In this document: in pieces, positions 25,409-35,656 of the stretch
Numbering within the stretch: the stretch's first letter is position 1
How the letters are laid out: each line of letters opens with the position of its first letter
Source of the DNA: Humibacter sp049446075
GTDB taxonomy: Bacteria > Actinomycetota > Actinomycetes > Actinomycetales > Microbacteriaceae
Direction: 5' to 3'
DNA length: 64,000 nucleotides
Assembly: GCF_049446075.1 (NCBI RefSeq)
Contig: NZ_JBMSEB010000001.1
Location: forward strand, 1,612,001-1,676,000
Position numbers and translations under genes: made by a program
The notes under the pieces: model-generated
The model's input: the letters and a program-made list of their open reading frames with translations, nothing else
Told to the model about the DNA's origin: nothing
Database searches by the model: none

Positions 25409-26914
25409 TCAGTAGGCGCCGACCGGGTTCAGGAGCACTCGAACGGTGCGCCAAAGGATGATGAGGTCGCCGGTGAGAGACCAGTTCTCCACGTAGTAGA
25501 GGTCGAGACGCACACTCTCGTCCCAGTCCAGATCGCTTCTGCCGCCGATCTGCCACATCCCCGTGAGGCCTGGCTTGATGAAGAGCCGGCGGTGAACATG
25601 GTTCTCGTACGCCGCGACCTCGCGGGGCAGCGGCGGCCGCGGGCCGACCAGGCTCATGTCACCGACGAACACGTTCCAGAGCTGGGGAAGCTCATCAAGC
25701 GAGTACTTGCGGATGAAGCGCCCGACCCGAGTGACGCGCGGGTCCTCTTTCATCTTGAAGAGCACGCCTGAGCCCTCGTTCAGGGCGGCGAGCTGCCTGA
25801 CGTCGGTCTCGGCGGTGGTGACCATGCTGCGGAACTTGTGCATGGTGAACGTCTCGCCGTTGCGGCCGACGCGTTTCTGGGAGAAGAACGCTCCACCCGA
25901 GCTGTCCATGCGAACGAGCACCGCGAGCATGAGGAACACCGGCGACAGCGCGGCCAAGGCGATGCCGGAAAGCACGACGTCGAGCGCCCGCTTGAGCGCG
26001 TGCTTGGTGCCGTCGAACTGCGGGATCTCCACGTGGATGAGTGGGAGGCCCTCGACCGGGCGGAAGTGGATCCTCGGGCCGGCGACATCGGTCAGACCCG
26101 CCGCGAGGACCAGGTCGGTCGCCGCCCCTTCCAGCTCCCAGCTCAGGGTGCGCACGAACCCGCGGTCATCGGTGGGCTGACCGGCGAGGATCACCGTATC
26201 CACCTGCAGATTGGCGGCGGCCATGGCGAGGTTGGCCAGATCTGCGACTACAGGAACGCCGAGTTCGGGGTACTCGGCGTTCCGCTCTGTACCATCGATG
26301 GCTGCACCGATGATGTGGTAAGTGGCACCCGTCTTCCGTTTGAGCTGGTCGACGACGTATGCCACGTCTGAGGCCGATCCGCCCACGAGAGCGCGGGAGA
26401 GGTACCGGTCGTTCGACCGCTGCCTGGTGAGCCAGCGCCGCCAGAACCACCGGCTGAGCGTCAACGCGATCAGGCCGATCGGGAGCGTCAGCACGAAGAA
26501 TCCTCGCGCGATCTCCACCTTGCCGACCACGAAGACGATTGCCAGCGATCCGAACGTGAACGCGCTCGCGCTCGCAACCCTTCGGTACTCGGAGAATCCG
26601 ACGCCGAGTGCCCTCGGGTCACGGGTGCGGCAGGCTGCGAGGAGCACGAGCCAGGTGGCGACGACGCCGAGCGAGATCAGCCAATAGAGCTCGTCGAGAC
26701 CGCCCAGGTCGTCCGGCGCGATGCCGAAGCGGGCGAGGAAGGCGCCGCCGACCGAGGCGGTCACGATGATGAGATCGCTGATCACCAAACGGTTGCGGTA
26801 GCTGCGGCTCCAGCGCTGTTCAGGCGAGAGCTGGCCGGTTCGTCGAGCGCTACCGATCCGGCCGAGCGAGGGCCGTCCGAGGGCGATCGACCTGCGATCG
26901 TCGAGCCCGGTCAT
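25409..26914 (-). CDS. Polyprenyl-phosphate sugar-1-phosphate transferase
   Basis: The 501-residue protein has an N-terminal membrane domain with four hydrophobic segments, a soluble Rossmann-like region and a fifth membrane segment before the C-terminal catalytic domain. That domain shows F-S-Q-K-R-V-G-R-N-G, H-K-F-R-S-M, K-Y-S-L-D-E-L-P-Q-L-W-N-V, S-L-V-G-P-R-P and L-T-G-M-W-Q. This is the WbaP/WcaJ family, which transfers a hexose-1-phosphate from a nucleotide sugar to undecaprenyl phosphate and starts the repeat unit. It lies at one end of the polysaccharide cluster. Confidence 0.93.
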   Translation of the reverse strand: MTGLDDRRSIALGRPSLGRIGSARRTGQLSPEQRWSRSYRNRLVISDLIIVTASVGGAFLARFGIAPDDLGGLDELYWLISLGVVATWLVLLAACRTRDPRALGVGFSEYRRVASASAFTFGSLAIVFVVGKVEIARGFFVLTLPIGLIALTLSRWFWRRWLTRQRSNDRYLSRALVGGSASDVAYVVDQLKRKTGATYHIIGAAIDGTERNAEYPELGVPVVADLANLAMAAANLQVDTVILAGQPTDDRGFVRTLSWELEGAATDLVLAAGLTDVAGPRIHFRPVEGLPLIHVEIPQFDGTKHALKRALDVVLSGIALAALSPVFLMLAVLVRMDSSGGAFFSQKRVGRNGETFTMHKFRSMVTTAETDVRQLAALNEGSGVLFKMKEDPRVTRVGRFIRKYSLDELPQLWNVFVGDMSLVGPRPPLPREVAAYENHVHRRLFIKPGLTGMWQIGGRSDLDWDESVRLDLYYVENWSLTGDLIILWRTVRVLLNPVGAY

Positions 26915-27269
26915 GCTGCACGCTCGCAGGCGGACGGCATGCAGGCGCGGCAGGAGAAGGCGCGACTGTGCTGGGAATCGGGGCGACGCGTGGTTCGGGT
27001 TCCACGCGCCGCCCCCGTGGATGAGGCCACTTCGGGCACCTCTGGTTCGGGTAAGCGGGTACCGGGTGTGGGATGCCGCCTTGGCTCCTTTTCGAAGCCA
27101 TCGGAATAGGCGAACGACCCCAGCTATGCTGAGTCTATCGATTAATGAGGAATCCTCATGTCCCTAATAGAGGGGCTCTCCCAAAGTGGGGACATGCGGA
27201 ATCAGTCGGGCGCGAGCAAGCTGCATCGCACCCGCTCAGCGGGTCGACTCGAGTTCGGGAATCAGGGAG
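26915..27269. other. 355-base intergenic region with AT-rich palindrome
   Basis: No gene is recognised here. It lies upstream of the glycosylphosphotransferase gene and downstream of the LAXTG-protein gene. A locally AT-rich part holds the 15-base palindrome ATGAGGA-A-TCCTCAT (27145-27159), a plausible operator, and pentamer/hexamer runs such as GGGGAC that could pair with GTCCC at 27160-27164. A promoter for the gene starting at 26914 is expected but none stands out. Confidence 0.4.
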
Positions 27270-27554
27270 TCAGTTGGAGTTGTGCGCGCGACGACGCGAA
27301 AGGGCGATGGCCCCTCCGCCGGCGAAAACCGCCACGCCGGCCAGGCCGACGATAGGCCACGCGATGGAACTGCCGGTGTCGGCTAGCGATGGGCCTGCGT
27401 CTCGTTGCGGGACGTTGACCACAGTGCTACTGCAACTGGTTTCGCAGGGATCTATGGGTACGTAACTGTCGGCTGCTGCGGCAAGGGGAGCGGAGAGAGT
27501 GACTGCTGCCACTACTGCGGTCCCGCCGAGGCACGCCAAAAGATGGCGTTTCAT
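27270..27554 (-). CDS. Tiny LAXTG-type cell-wall-anchored protein
   Basis: The 94-residue protein has a signal peptide (residues 1-28, ending in A-A-A-A), a mature part of only about 30 residues, then L-A-D-T-G (57-61), a hydrophobic helix and a basic tail S-R-R-R. The L-A-x-T-G signal is the one read by actinobacterial class E sortases. Two cysteines (C-E-T-S-C, residues 37 and 41) may form a disulfide or cross-link. A-A-A-G-G-T-A-G-G precedes the ATG. No function is known; the anchored part is too short to be an enzyme. Confidence 0.75.
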   Translation of the reverse strand: MKRHLLACLGGTAVVAAVTLSAPLAAAADSYVPIDPCETSCSSTVVNVPQRDAGPSLADTGSSIAWPIVGLAGVAVFAGGGAIALSRRRAHNSN

Positions 27555-27629
27555 TGGGTGGCCTACCTTTTTCGGGTTCGGGAGGCAATTCGGGTAATAC
27601 CCACTCTACCTAGACGCAGGTCTTGCGCC

Positions 27630-27647
27630 ACACCCCCGATGGGGTGT
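27630..27647. terminator. Weak hairpin between two minus-strand genes
   Basis: ACACCCC (27630-27636) pairs perfectly with GGGGTGT (27641-27647) around a 4-base loop, just after the stop of the DUF4012 gene. There is no T-run, and the assignment as a terminator is tentative. Confidence 0.3.
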
Positions 27648-27680
27648 ATGTAGCTCAAGATTGCCGCAGAGGGCGCAGGT

Positions 27681-29501
27681 TCACCGCATTATGTCTGCAC
27701 AGGAGAAGGGAACCGCCTGCACTCGGGTCGGCCAGACGCCGGGAGTCGCCTGAACCTGAGCTCCATGCGCCTTCTGAGAGGGCTGCTTCGCCTGCGCGCC
27801 CACGAACTGGAACGAGTAGACCGAGCTCTGACCAGGGTGGAGCTTCACCAGAAGCTGGGCTACGCCGTGCTTCGCATCGGTCACCCGTTGAATGGGGACC
27901 TGCTTTCCGGAGGTCGTGGCGCCGACCACGACGAAGCCGGGCGGCGCGTACACGGCGACCGTCGTATACGTGTCTCCGGCGGGAACCCCGGAAAGCCCGG
28001 CGCCGGTGACGTAGCCGGGGAGGGATTGCGCAGCGTCGGCCGGCGCGTCACTGGAGAGCGTCACCCGCACCAGGTAGTCGGGCCGGCCGTCCTTCCGGCA
28101 GCTCGCCGCGCCAAGTCCGATTCCGGTGTGCAGGTAGTAGTCCATCTTGGCGCCCGTTGCGTCGTTCAGGTACACACCGAATCCGGCGCTGCCGCCTGAG
28201 CTGCCCGGCAGGCCGCCTGCCAGGGGCGTGCCGGCCAGAATGGCCTGCTCCTTCTTGTCACCACTCCACACCAGCACCCGACGCTCTTCTCCGGCCTGCG
28301 TCAACGCCGACAGCATCGCCGTGCTGTCGAACTGGCCGCTTGCGACCTTGTTGAAGACGGCGGCGGCCGCCGAGGCGAAGAAGGCGTTCTGCTGCAGAGG
28401 ATCACTGAAGCGCGCGTAGGAGGTGCTCAACAGCACCTGCACCGCGTTGTCGCTGGAAAGCTGCTCGCCATCGCCGAGGCCCACCGGGCCGGTCGCCTTG
28501 AGCAGGTAGCTCAGCGCCACGGGATCCATCGAAAGCACGCCATCGACCTTCGTACCGAACCGCTTCTGCCACATCGCCTGCACGACTGCGCCCGAAGTGG
28601 CGAAGTCGGGCGTCAGCGTGGCGTCTTGGATGTACTCGCCGACGATGGATCCGTACAGCTTCTGCGTCGCCGCAGGCAGCGGAATGACGGGGCTGTCGAG
28701 CGCAGGGAAGTCGGCAGCGGACGCCTGGCTCACGAGCGAGATTCGGCCGTCCTGTGCGCGCAGGAGCGCCAACGCGCCGACGATGCCCCCGGTCGCGCGA
28801 GCCTCGGCGTTGTTCTGGATGACGAGCACGTAGTCCCGCGGGCCGCTTGCGCCGAGCATCGCAGGGAGCAGCCTGACCCCGCGACTGGCGGCATCCGTCA
28901 CCGCGGCCGCCTTGGCGAGAGCATCCGTCAGCTTCTGCACCGCGTTGCGAACGGGCGTGATGGTGGCGGACGCGTCGATGCCGCGCACCAGCGCGAGGTC
29001 CGATTGCAGCGCCGAGTCGGCGCGCGTCACGATGGGCGCCGCTTCGACGAGAGGCTTCAGCGGCACGGCCCCGTTCACCGGTTTGAAGCTCGCGAGATTG
29101 ATCGTGCCCGCAAGCTTGGCGAGCGGTGCGACCGCGCGGTCGGTGACGTCGGACGTCGCCCACGCGATCTGCCGCACCGCCGAAAGGTTTGCGCCGATGC
29201 CGGGAATGAGCTCGGCGACACGCCAGATCGGGTCCCCCGTATCGTCGCGTGCCGCGTGAAGGTGCGCGGCGAGCACGCGCGTCGTGGCCGACGCCGCCGC
29301 CGAGTCACCCAAGGAGATCTGCGCCTGCGCCTTCTGAACGAGGGGAAGGGATGCCTCGAGCTGGTTCTTCGCGTCGAGCGCCCTCACCGTCACCCACGCC
29401 GCGCACGCGAGCACGAGCACGATGATGCCGACGATCGACCAGCCGATGACGCGCCGGCGCACGCGACGCGAAGCGCGCGGTGCGGCTGGCGAGTCGGACA
29501 T
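27681..29501 (-). CDS. DUF4012 domain protein, membrane-anchored
   Basis: The 606-residue protein (ATG 29501; an in-frame TTG at 29513 is the alternative) has a basic N-terminus, one membrane helix (about residues 19-42) and a large external region. The middle contains D-Y-V-L-V-I-Q-N-N-A-E-A-R-A-T-G-G-I-V-G, the hallmark of DUF4012 proteins, followed by D-G-V-L-S-M-D-P-V-A-L. Such proteins are frequent near actinobacterial surface-polysaccharide clusters and share similarity with LytR-CpsA-Psr-associated proteins. The biochemical function is unknown; a role in attaching or assembling surface glycans is inference. Confidence 0.85.
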   Translation of the reverse strand: MSDSPAAPRASRRVRRRVIGWSIVGIIVLVLACAAWVTVRALDAKNQLEASLPLVQKAQAQISLGDSAAASATTRVLAAHLHAARDDTGDPIWRVAELIPGIGANLSAVRQIAWATSDVTDRAVAPLAKLAGTINLASFKPVNGAVPLKPLVEAAPIVTRADSALQSDLALVRGIDASATITPVRNAVQKLTDALAKAAAVTDAASRGVRLLPAMLGASGPRDYVLVIQNNAEARATGGIVGALALLRAQDGRISLVSQASAADFPALDSPVIPLPAATQKLYGSIVGEYIQDATLTPDFATSGAVVQAMWQKRFGTKVDGVLSMDPVALSYLLKATGPVGLGDGEQLSSDNAVQVLLSTSYARFSDPLQQNAFFASAAAAVFNKVASGQFDSTAMLSALTQAGEERRVLVWSGDKKEQAILAGTPLAGGLPGSSGGSAGFGVYLNDATGAKMDYYLHTGIGLGAASCRKDGRPDYLVRVTLSSDAPADAAQSLPGYVTGAGLSGVPAGDTYTTVAVYAPPGFVVVGATTSGKQVPIQRVTDAKHGVAQLLVKLHPGQSSVYSFQFVGAQAKQPSQKAHGAQVQATPGVWPTRVQAVPFSCADIMR

Positions 29502-29561
29502 GGGGGTATTCAACCAGACCCATGTCGAGCGGCTGTCAGGAAGAACAACTCCGCGGATGCG

Positions 29562-29670
29562 AAAAGGGGCCGGGCCCGAAGGCCCGACCCCTTGTCGAGA
29601 TCGATACGCCGCCTTCGGCGGCTACTCGATCTGAGTCGTCCGGGCTCAACGCGCTTCGCGCATTGAGCCC
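29562..29670 (-). terminator. Three hairpins downstream of tuf
   Basis: Three stem-loops lie between the tuf stop and the next gene. The first in transcription order is GGGCTCAA-C-GCGC / GCGC-A-TTGAGCCC (29642-29670). The second is AGATCGA...GCCGCC / GGCGGC...TCGATCT (29598-29632). The third is a 13-base stem with one mismatch (29564-29593) followed on the minus strand by TTTT. The last is a classical intrinsic terminator for tuf. The first two resemble palindromes often seen scattered in Microbacteriaceae. Confidence 0.75.
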
Positions 29671-29677
29671 TGCCGAC

Positions 29678-30871
<1,194 letters not shown>

Positions 30872-30929
30872 TGTGGGTCCTCCTCAGGACTCTCGTGTAG
30901 AAGCTGCGGACGGCGTGGACCGGCCGGAC

Positions 30930-30935
30930 ATTCTA
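30930..30935 (-). promoter_or_regulatory. Candidate -10 element for tuf
   Basis: TAGAAT on the minus strand lies about 60 bases upstream of the tuf GTG, in the fusA-tuf gap. It matches the TAnnnT sigma-A -10 pattern, but no good -35 is visible at 16-18 bases, so confidence is low. Confidence 0.35.
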
Positions 30936-31000
30936 CGGGGATCTTGTATATGTTACGGGATGTTGAGTGCGGGTCGCGCGTCTGCGCTCTCCGACTGGAA

Positions 31001-31034
31001 GGACCCTTCGACTCGCTACGCTCGCTCAGGGACC
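31001..31034. repeat. Dispersed-type palindromic element
   Basis: GGACCCT ... AGGGACC brackets a core TCGACTCGCTACGCTCGCTC, in the fusA-tuf gap just after the fusA stop. Elements built on this core are, from general knowledge, scattered between genes in Microbacteriaceae genomes. It could attenuate transcription between fusA and tuf. Confidence 0.5.
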
Positions 31035-31044
31035 CGGAAGGGTG

Positions 31045-33159
31045 CTACTCGCCCTTGCTCTTCTGGATGATCTCGTCGGCCACAGCCCTCGGGACCTCCG
31101 CATAGCTCTCGAACGACATCGAGTAGACGGCGCGACCTGAGGTCTTCGAACGAAGGTCTCCGATGTAGCCGAACATCTCCGACAGCGGCACGTGAGCACG
31201 CACGACCTTGACGCCCTGCGCATCCTCCATGGCCTGGATCTGACCACGGCGGGAGTTGAGGTCGCCGATGACGTCGCCCATGTACTCCTCGGGCGTGCGC
31301 ACCTCGACGGCCATCAGCGGCTCGAGCAGCACGGGGTCCGCCTTGCGAGCGGCCTCCTTGTACGCCATCGAACCGGCGATCTTGAACGCCATCTCGGACG
31401 AGTCGACCTCGTGGTAAGCACCGTCGAGCAGGGTCGCCTTGACGCCCACCGTCGGGTAGCCGGCGAGAACGCCGACCTGCATGGCATCCTGGATGCCCGC
31501 GTCGACCGAGGGGATGTACTCGCGCGGAACGCGGCCACCCGTGACCTTGTTCTCGAACTCGTACGTGGTCTCGGCCGTGATCTCGAGCGGAGCCAGCGCG
31601 ATCTGCACCTTCGCGAACTGACCGGAACCACCGGTCTGCTTCTTGTGGGTGTAGTCGTGCTTCTCGACCGTCCTGCGGATGGTCTCGCGGTACGCGACCT
31701 GCGGCTTGCCGACGTTTGCCTCGACCTTGAACTCGCGCTTCATGCGGTCCACCAGGATGTCCAGGTGAAGCTCGCCCATACCGCCGATGACGGTCTGACC
31801 GGTCTCCTGGTCCTGCTCGACGCGGAACGTCGGGTCTTCTTCGGCCAGCTTCTGGATGGCTGTACCCAGCTTCTCCTGGTCGGCCTTGGTCTTCGGCTCG
31901 ATGGCGACCTTCAGCACGGGCTCGGGGAACGTCATCGACTCGAGCACGATCTGGTGCGTCGGGTCGCAGAGCGTGTCACCGGTCGTGGTGTCCTTGAGGC
32001 CGATCACGGCGTAGATGTGACCCGCGGTCACCGAGTCCACCGGGATCTCCTTGTTGGCGTGCATCTGGAAGATCTTCCCGATGCGCTCCTTCTTCTGCTT
32101 GGTCGAGTTGATGACCTGCGCGCCGGAGTCGAGGTGACCCGAGTAGACGCGGATGTACGTCAGACGACCGAAGAAGGGGTGAACGGCGATCTTCGAGACC
32201 AGCGCGGCGAAGGGTTCGGTGGCGTCGGCGTGACGCTCGAGCACCTTCTCCGGGTCGCGAACGTCGTGGCCCTGGACGGCAGGCACGTCGAGCGGGCTGG
32301 GCAGGAAGTCAACGACGGCGTCGAGCATGGGCTGAACGCCACGGTTCTTGAACGCGGAGCCGCACAGAACGGGGTAGATCTCGTTGTTCACCGTGAGCTT
32401 GCGGATGGCCGCCTTGATCTCGGGAACCGTGATCTCCTCGCCGCCGAAAAACTTCTCCAGCAGCTCGTCGCTCGTCTCTGCGACGATCTCGAGCAGCGCG
32501 TTGCGGTACTCCTGCGCCTTCTCCTTGAGGTCGGCCGGGATCTCCTGGATCTCGTACTTCGCCCCCATGGTCACGTCGCCCTTTGCGTCGCCGGGCCACA
32601 CCAGTGCGCGCATCTCGATCAGGTCGACGACGCCGACGAAGTCGTTCTCGGATCCGATCGGCAGCTGCAGCACGAGCGGCTTGGCGCCGAGGCGGTTCAC
32701 GATCGTGTCGACGGTGAAGTAGAAGTCGGCGCCCAGCTTGTCCATCTTGTTGACGAAGCAGATGCGCGGAACGTTGTACTTGTCGGCCTGACGCCACACG
32801 GTCTCGGACTGGGGCTCGACGCCCTCCTTGCCGTCGAAGACGGCGACGGCGCCATCGAGGATGCGCAGGCTGCGCTCCACCTCGACGGTGAAGTCCACGT
32901 GACCCGGCGTGTCGATGATGTTGATCTGGGTGCCGTTCCAGAAACAGGTGACCGCGGCGGACGTGATGGTGATGCCGCGCTCCTTCTCCTGCTCCATCCA
33001 GTCGGTGGTCGAGGCGCCGTCGTGCGTCTCGCCGATCTTGTGGTTGACGCCCGTGTAGAACAGGATGCGCTCGGTTGTGGTGGTCTTACCGGCATCGATG
33101 TGAGCCATGATGCCGATGTTGCGGACCTTTTTCAGGTCAGTGAGCACGTCTTGTGCCAC
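31045..33159 (-). CDS. fusA: Translation elongation factor G
   Basis: The 704-residue GTPase drives ribosomal translocation. It starts with GTG at 33159, supported by G-G-A-G-G about 7 bases upstream and by the normal first residues A-Q-D-V-L-T-D-L. The P-loop A-H-I-D-A-G-K-T (19-26), D-T-P-G-H-V-D and N-K-M-D motifs are intact, and domains IV-V end normally. It belongs to the rpsL-rpsG-fusA-tuf operon, read right to left here. Confidence 0.99.
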   Translation of the reverse strand: MAQDVLTDLKKVRNIGIMAHIDAGKTTTTERILFYTGVNHKIGETHDGASTTDWMEQEKERGITITSAAVTCFWNGTQINIIDTPGHVDFTVEVERSLRILDGAVAVFDGKEGVEPQSETVWRQADKYNVPRICFVNKMDKLGADFYFTVDTIVNRLGAKPLVLQLPIGSENDFVGVVDLIEMRALVWPGDAKGDVTMGAKYEIQEIPADLKEKAQEYRNALLEIVAETSDELLEKFFGGEEITVPEIKAAIRKLTVNNEIYPVLCGSAFKNRGVQPMLDAVVDFLPSPLDVPAVQGHDVRDPEKVLERHADATEPFAALVSKIAVHPFFGRLTYIRVYSGHLDSGAQVINSTKQKKERIGKIFQMHANKEIPVDSVTAGHIYAVIGLKDTTTGDTLCDPTHQIVLESMTFPEPVLKVAIEPKTKADQEKLGTAIQKLAEEDPTFRVEQDQETGQTVIGGMGELHLDILVDRMKREFKVEANVGKPQVAYRETIRRTVEKHDYTHKKQTGGSGQFAKVQIALAPLEITAETTYEFENKVTGGRVPREYIPSVDAGIQDAMQVGVLAGYPTVGVKATLLDGAYHEVDSSEMAFKIAGSMAYKEAARKADPVLLEPLMAVEVRTPEEYMGDVIGDLNSRRGQIQAMEDAQGVKVVRAHVPLSEMFGYIGDLRSKTSGRAVYSMSFESYAEVPRAVADEIIQKSKGE

Positions 33160-33329
33160 GGGGATTCCTCCGGAGAAAGATTGGTGTGAGTGCCGGCTGA
33201 TCGAGCCGGCGCGCGGGGCGGGGAAAGGCATCCAGCCGCCCCGTGCGTCTGACTGTTACAACCGGTTTCGGGCCGGAATTGTTCCGGCGGCGAGACGGAT
33301 GCGCGGCGCCGGCTTTGCGGCCTGCGCTA

Positions 33330-33800
33330 CTACCAGCGGTAGTGCGCGAATGCGCGGTTCGACTCGGCCATCTTGTGCGTGTCTTCACGACGCTTGACGG
33401 CAGCGCCCAGGCCGTTCGAGGCATCCAGGATCTCGTTGGTGAGACGCTCGGTCATCGTGCGCTCGCGACGGGCCTTGGCGTAGCTGGTGAGCCAGCGCAG
33501 GGCGAGCGTGTTGGCACGGTGCGGCTTGACCTCGACCGGAACCTGGTAGGTCGAACCGCCGACGCGGCGGCTCTTGACCTCGATGGTGGGGCGCACGTTG
33601 TCGAGCGCCTTCTTGAGCGTGGCGACGGCATCCTGACCGTTCTTGGCGGCAACACCCTCGAGCGCGTCGTAGACGATGCGCTCGGCGAGGGCCTTCTTGC
33701 CGTCCTTCAGGATCTTGTTGACGAGCTGGCTGACGATCGGTGCGCCGTAGACGGGGTCTGCGACGACGGGGCGCTTGGGAGCCGGACCCTTGCGAGGCAT
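33330..33800 (-). CDS. rpsG: Small ribosomal subunit protein uS7
   Basis: The 156-residue protein begins M-P-R-K-G-P-A-P-K-R and is full length for S7, which binds the 3' major domain of 16S rRNA and contacts the E-site tRNA. Its ATG shares one base with the rpsL stop (TAATG), so translation is coupled. A 170-base gap separates it from fusA. Confidence 0.99.
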   Translation of the reverse strand: MPRKGPAPKRPVVADPVYGAPIVSQLVNKILKDGKKALAERIVYDALEGVAAKNGQDAVATLKKALDNVRPTIEVKSRRVGGSTYQVPVEVKPHRANTLALRWLTSYAKARRERTMTERLTNEILDASNGLGAAVKRREDTHKMAESNRAFAHYRW

Positions 33801-34174
33801 TACTTCTTCTCCATCTTCGCGCCGTAGCGGCTGCGAGCCTGCTTGCGGTTCTTCACGGCCTGGGTGTCGAGCGCGCCGCGGATGATCTTGTAGCGAACGC
33901 CGGGGAGGTCCTTCACACGACCGCCGCGCACGAGCACCATCGAGTGCTCCTGCAGGTTGTGACCCTCACCCGGGATGTACGCGGTGACCTCGGTGCCGTT
34001 GGAGAGCTTCACGCGGGCGACCTTGCGGAGCGCGGAGTTCGGCTTCTTCGGCGTGGTGGTGTAAACGCGCGTGCAAACGCCGCGCTGCTGCGGGTTGGCC
34101 TTCAGGGCCGGCGCCTTGGTCTTCGAGACCTTCGGCGAACGGCCCTTTCGGACCAACTGCTGAATGGTTGGCAC
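33800..34174 (-). CDS. rpsL: Small ribosomal subunit protein uS12
   Basis: The 124-residue protein lies at the decoding centre. It keeps K43 in T-P-K-K-P-N-S and K88 in G-R-V-K-D-L-P, the two lysines whose change gives streptomycin resistance, so the allele looks wild type. It is the first gene of the translation operon. Confidence 0.99.
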   Translation of the reverse strand: MPTIQQLVRKGRSPKVSKTKAPALKANPQQRGVCTRVYTTTPKKPNSALRKVARVKLSNGTEVTAYIPGEGHNLQEHSMVLVRGGRVKDLPGVRYKIIRGALDTQAVKNRKQARSRYGAKMEKK

Positions 34175-34340
34175 TATTTCTCCTATTGATGCTGCACGGT
34201 GACAGCGTTGATGATCTGTTTCACATCACGACCCACCGGATGCCGCAGAGAAGCGGCCTCGTGAATATGGTGGGTATGCCGTGGGGGTGACCAGCGAATG
34301 CATGGTTCCCTGAAGCGCGCGCAGAGCGCACACCCGCAAC

Positions 34341-34370
34341 AGCTTACCTGATACAGGCGTGTCGCGACAA
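34341..34370 (-). promoter_or_regulatory. Candidate promoter of the rpsL operon
   Basis: On the minus strand TTGTCG (34370-34365) and TAAGCT (34346-34341) are 18 bases apart, about 165 bases upstream of the rpsL ATG. The 385-base region 34175-34559 has no gene. It should hold this promoter and leader plus the promoter for the divergent gene at 34560; a second TTGACA at 34410-34405 has no -10 at the right distance. Confidence 0.45.
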
Positions 34371-34559
34371 ACGGGACCGAGCCCGTGCGATACACGCCTT
34401 GAAGTGTCAATCGGATTGCGCCAGTTCGACACCTTTGCGCCACACTTTCGGGCGCAGTCAGCAGCACCTGGCGCAGACAAGGGAACTGGCTCCAGAACCG
34501 AGTCGGCGGGGGCGCGGCAATCCCCTGAGCGCCCGCGCCCCGGTCGCTAACGTGGTGCC

Positions 34560-35546
34560 ATGCGCTTCGGAACCTTCCTCCCCCAAGGCTGGCGATTCGA
34601 CCTCGTCGGCATCGATCCCGTCGACCACTGGTCCACCATGCGGGGCCTTGCCGAGGCCGCGGACGCCGGCCCATGGGAATCCCTCTGGGTCTACGACCAC
34701 TTCCACACCACTCCGGTGCCGAGCGAAGAGGCGACGCACGAGGCATGGACGCTGATGTCTGCCTTCGGTGCGTCGACGTCGCGCATCCGCCTCGGGCAGA
34801 TGTGCACGTGCATGGGCTACCGCAATCCGACCTATCTCGCCAAGGTCGCCGCGACGGTCGACCACGTCTCGGGCGGACGCATCGAGATGGGCATCGGCGG
34901 CGGCTGGTACGAGCACGAGTGGCGTGCGTACGGCTACGGGTTCCCGGAGGTGCCCGACCGGCTTCGGATGCTGCGCGAGGGCGTCGACATCATGAAGCAG
35001 GCGTGGACCACAGGCACCGCAACGCTCGACGGACAGCACTACAACGTGGACGGCGCGATCGTGCGGCCTCTTCCGCTGCAGGAGGGCGGCATCCCGATCT
35101 GGGTGGCCGGTGGCGGCGAGAAGGTCACGCTCAAGATCGCGGCTCAATACGCGAGCTACACGAACTTCGCCGGCTCCCTCGAGGAGTTCGACCACAAGGC
35201 GCAGGTGCTCCGCGGCCACTGCGAGCGCCTCGGCAGAGACGCCGCCGAGATCACGTTGTCGTCGAACTTCAACACCATCGTCGGCTCCACGGAGAAGGAG
35301 GCGAGGGAGCGGCTGGATGCCGTCGTCGCGCGAGTGCGCCCGCACGTGGGCGACGAGCGAGCCGACCGGATCGAGCAGGAGTACCTCAGCTCAGACGGAT
35401 TCGGCACACCCGAGCAGGTGGCCGAGCGCCTCGCGACGCGAGCGGAGCACGGGCTGGGGTACAGCATCCATTACTTCCCCGAGCTCGCGTACGACACGTC
35501 GGGCTGGGAACTGTTCGAGCGCGAGGTGATTCCCGCGCTCTCGTAA
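34560..35546 (+). CDS. LLM-class F420-dependent oxidoreductase
   Basis: The 328-residue protein has the luciferase-like TIM-barrel pattern: R-F-G-T-F-L-P-Q at the start, S-L-W-V-Y-D-H-F, I-R-L-G-Q-M, V-D-H-V-S-G-G-R-I-E-M-G-I-G-G-G-W, and I-P-I-W-V-A-G-G-G-E. Members use reduced F420 or FMN for hydride transfer, and in actinobacteria F420 is usual. The substrate is unknown. It is a single gene on the opposite strand from its neighbours. Confidence 0.88.
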   Translation: MRFGTFLPQGWRFDLVGIDPVDHWSTMRGLAEAADAGPWESLWVYDHFHTTPVPSEEATHEAWTLMSAFGASTSRIRLGQMCTCMGYRNPTYLAKVAATVDHVSGGRIEMGIGGGWYEHEWRAYGYGFPEVPDRLRMLREGVDIMKQAWTTGTATLDGQHYNVDGAIVRPLPLQEGGIPIWVAGGGEKVTLKIAAQYASYTNFAGSLEEFDHKAQVLRGHCERLGRDAAEITLSSNFNTIVGSTEKEARERLDAVVARVRPHVGDERADRIEQEYLSSDGFGTPEQVAERLATRAEHGLGYSIHYFPELAYDTSGWELFEREVIPALS

Positions 35547-35656
35547 CCGGCGGGGGACGGCCAGCCATCGTCCTGGCGCTGGCGCAGCGACCGGCCGGAC
35601 TGCACGGTGCCGGTAGTAGCGCCGGCCTAGCTGCCGGCGCTCAGAGCGGCCAGCCG

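Noticed and set aside
27145..27465. Plus-strand 106-codon frame opposite the LAXTG gene
   Set aside because: No ribosome site, no domain, and antisense to a protein with clear signal and sorting sequences.
27522..27554. Lipoprotein signal in the small LAXTG protein (L-L-A-C at residues 5-8)
   Set aside because: The cysteine comes before most of the hydrophobic core, far too early for a lipobox, and a normal cleavage site follows at about residue 28.
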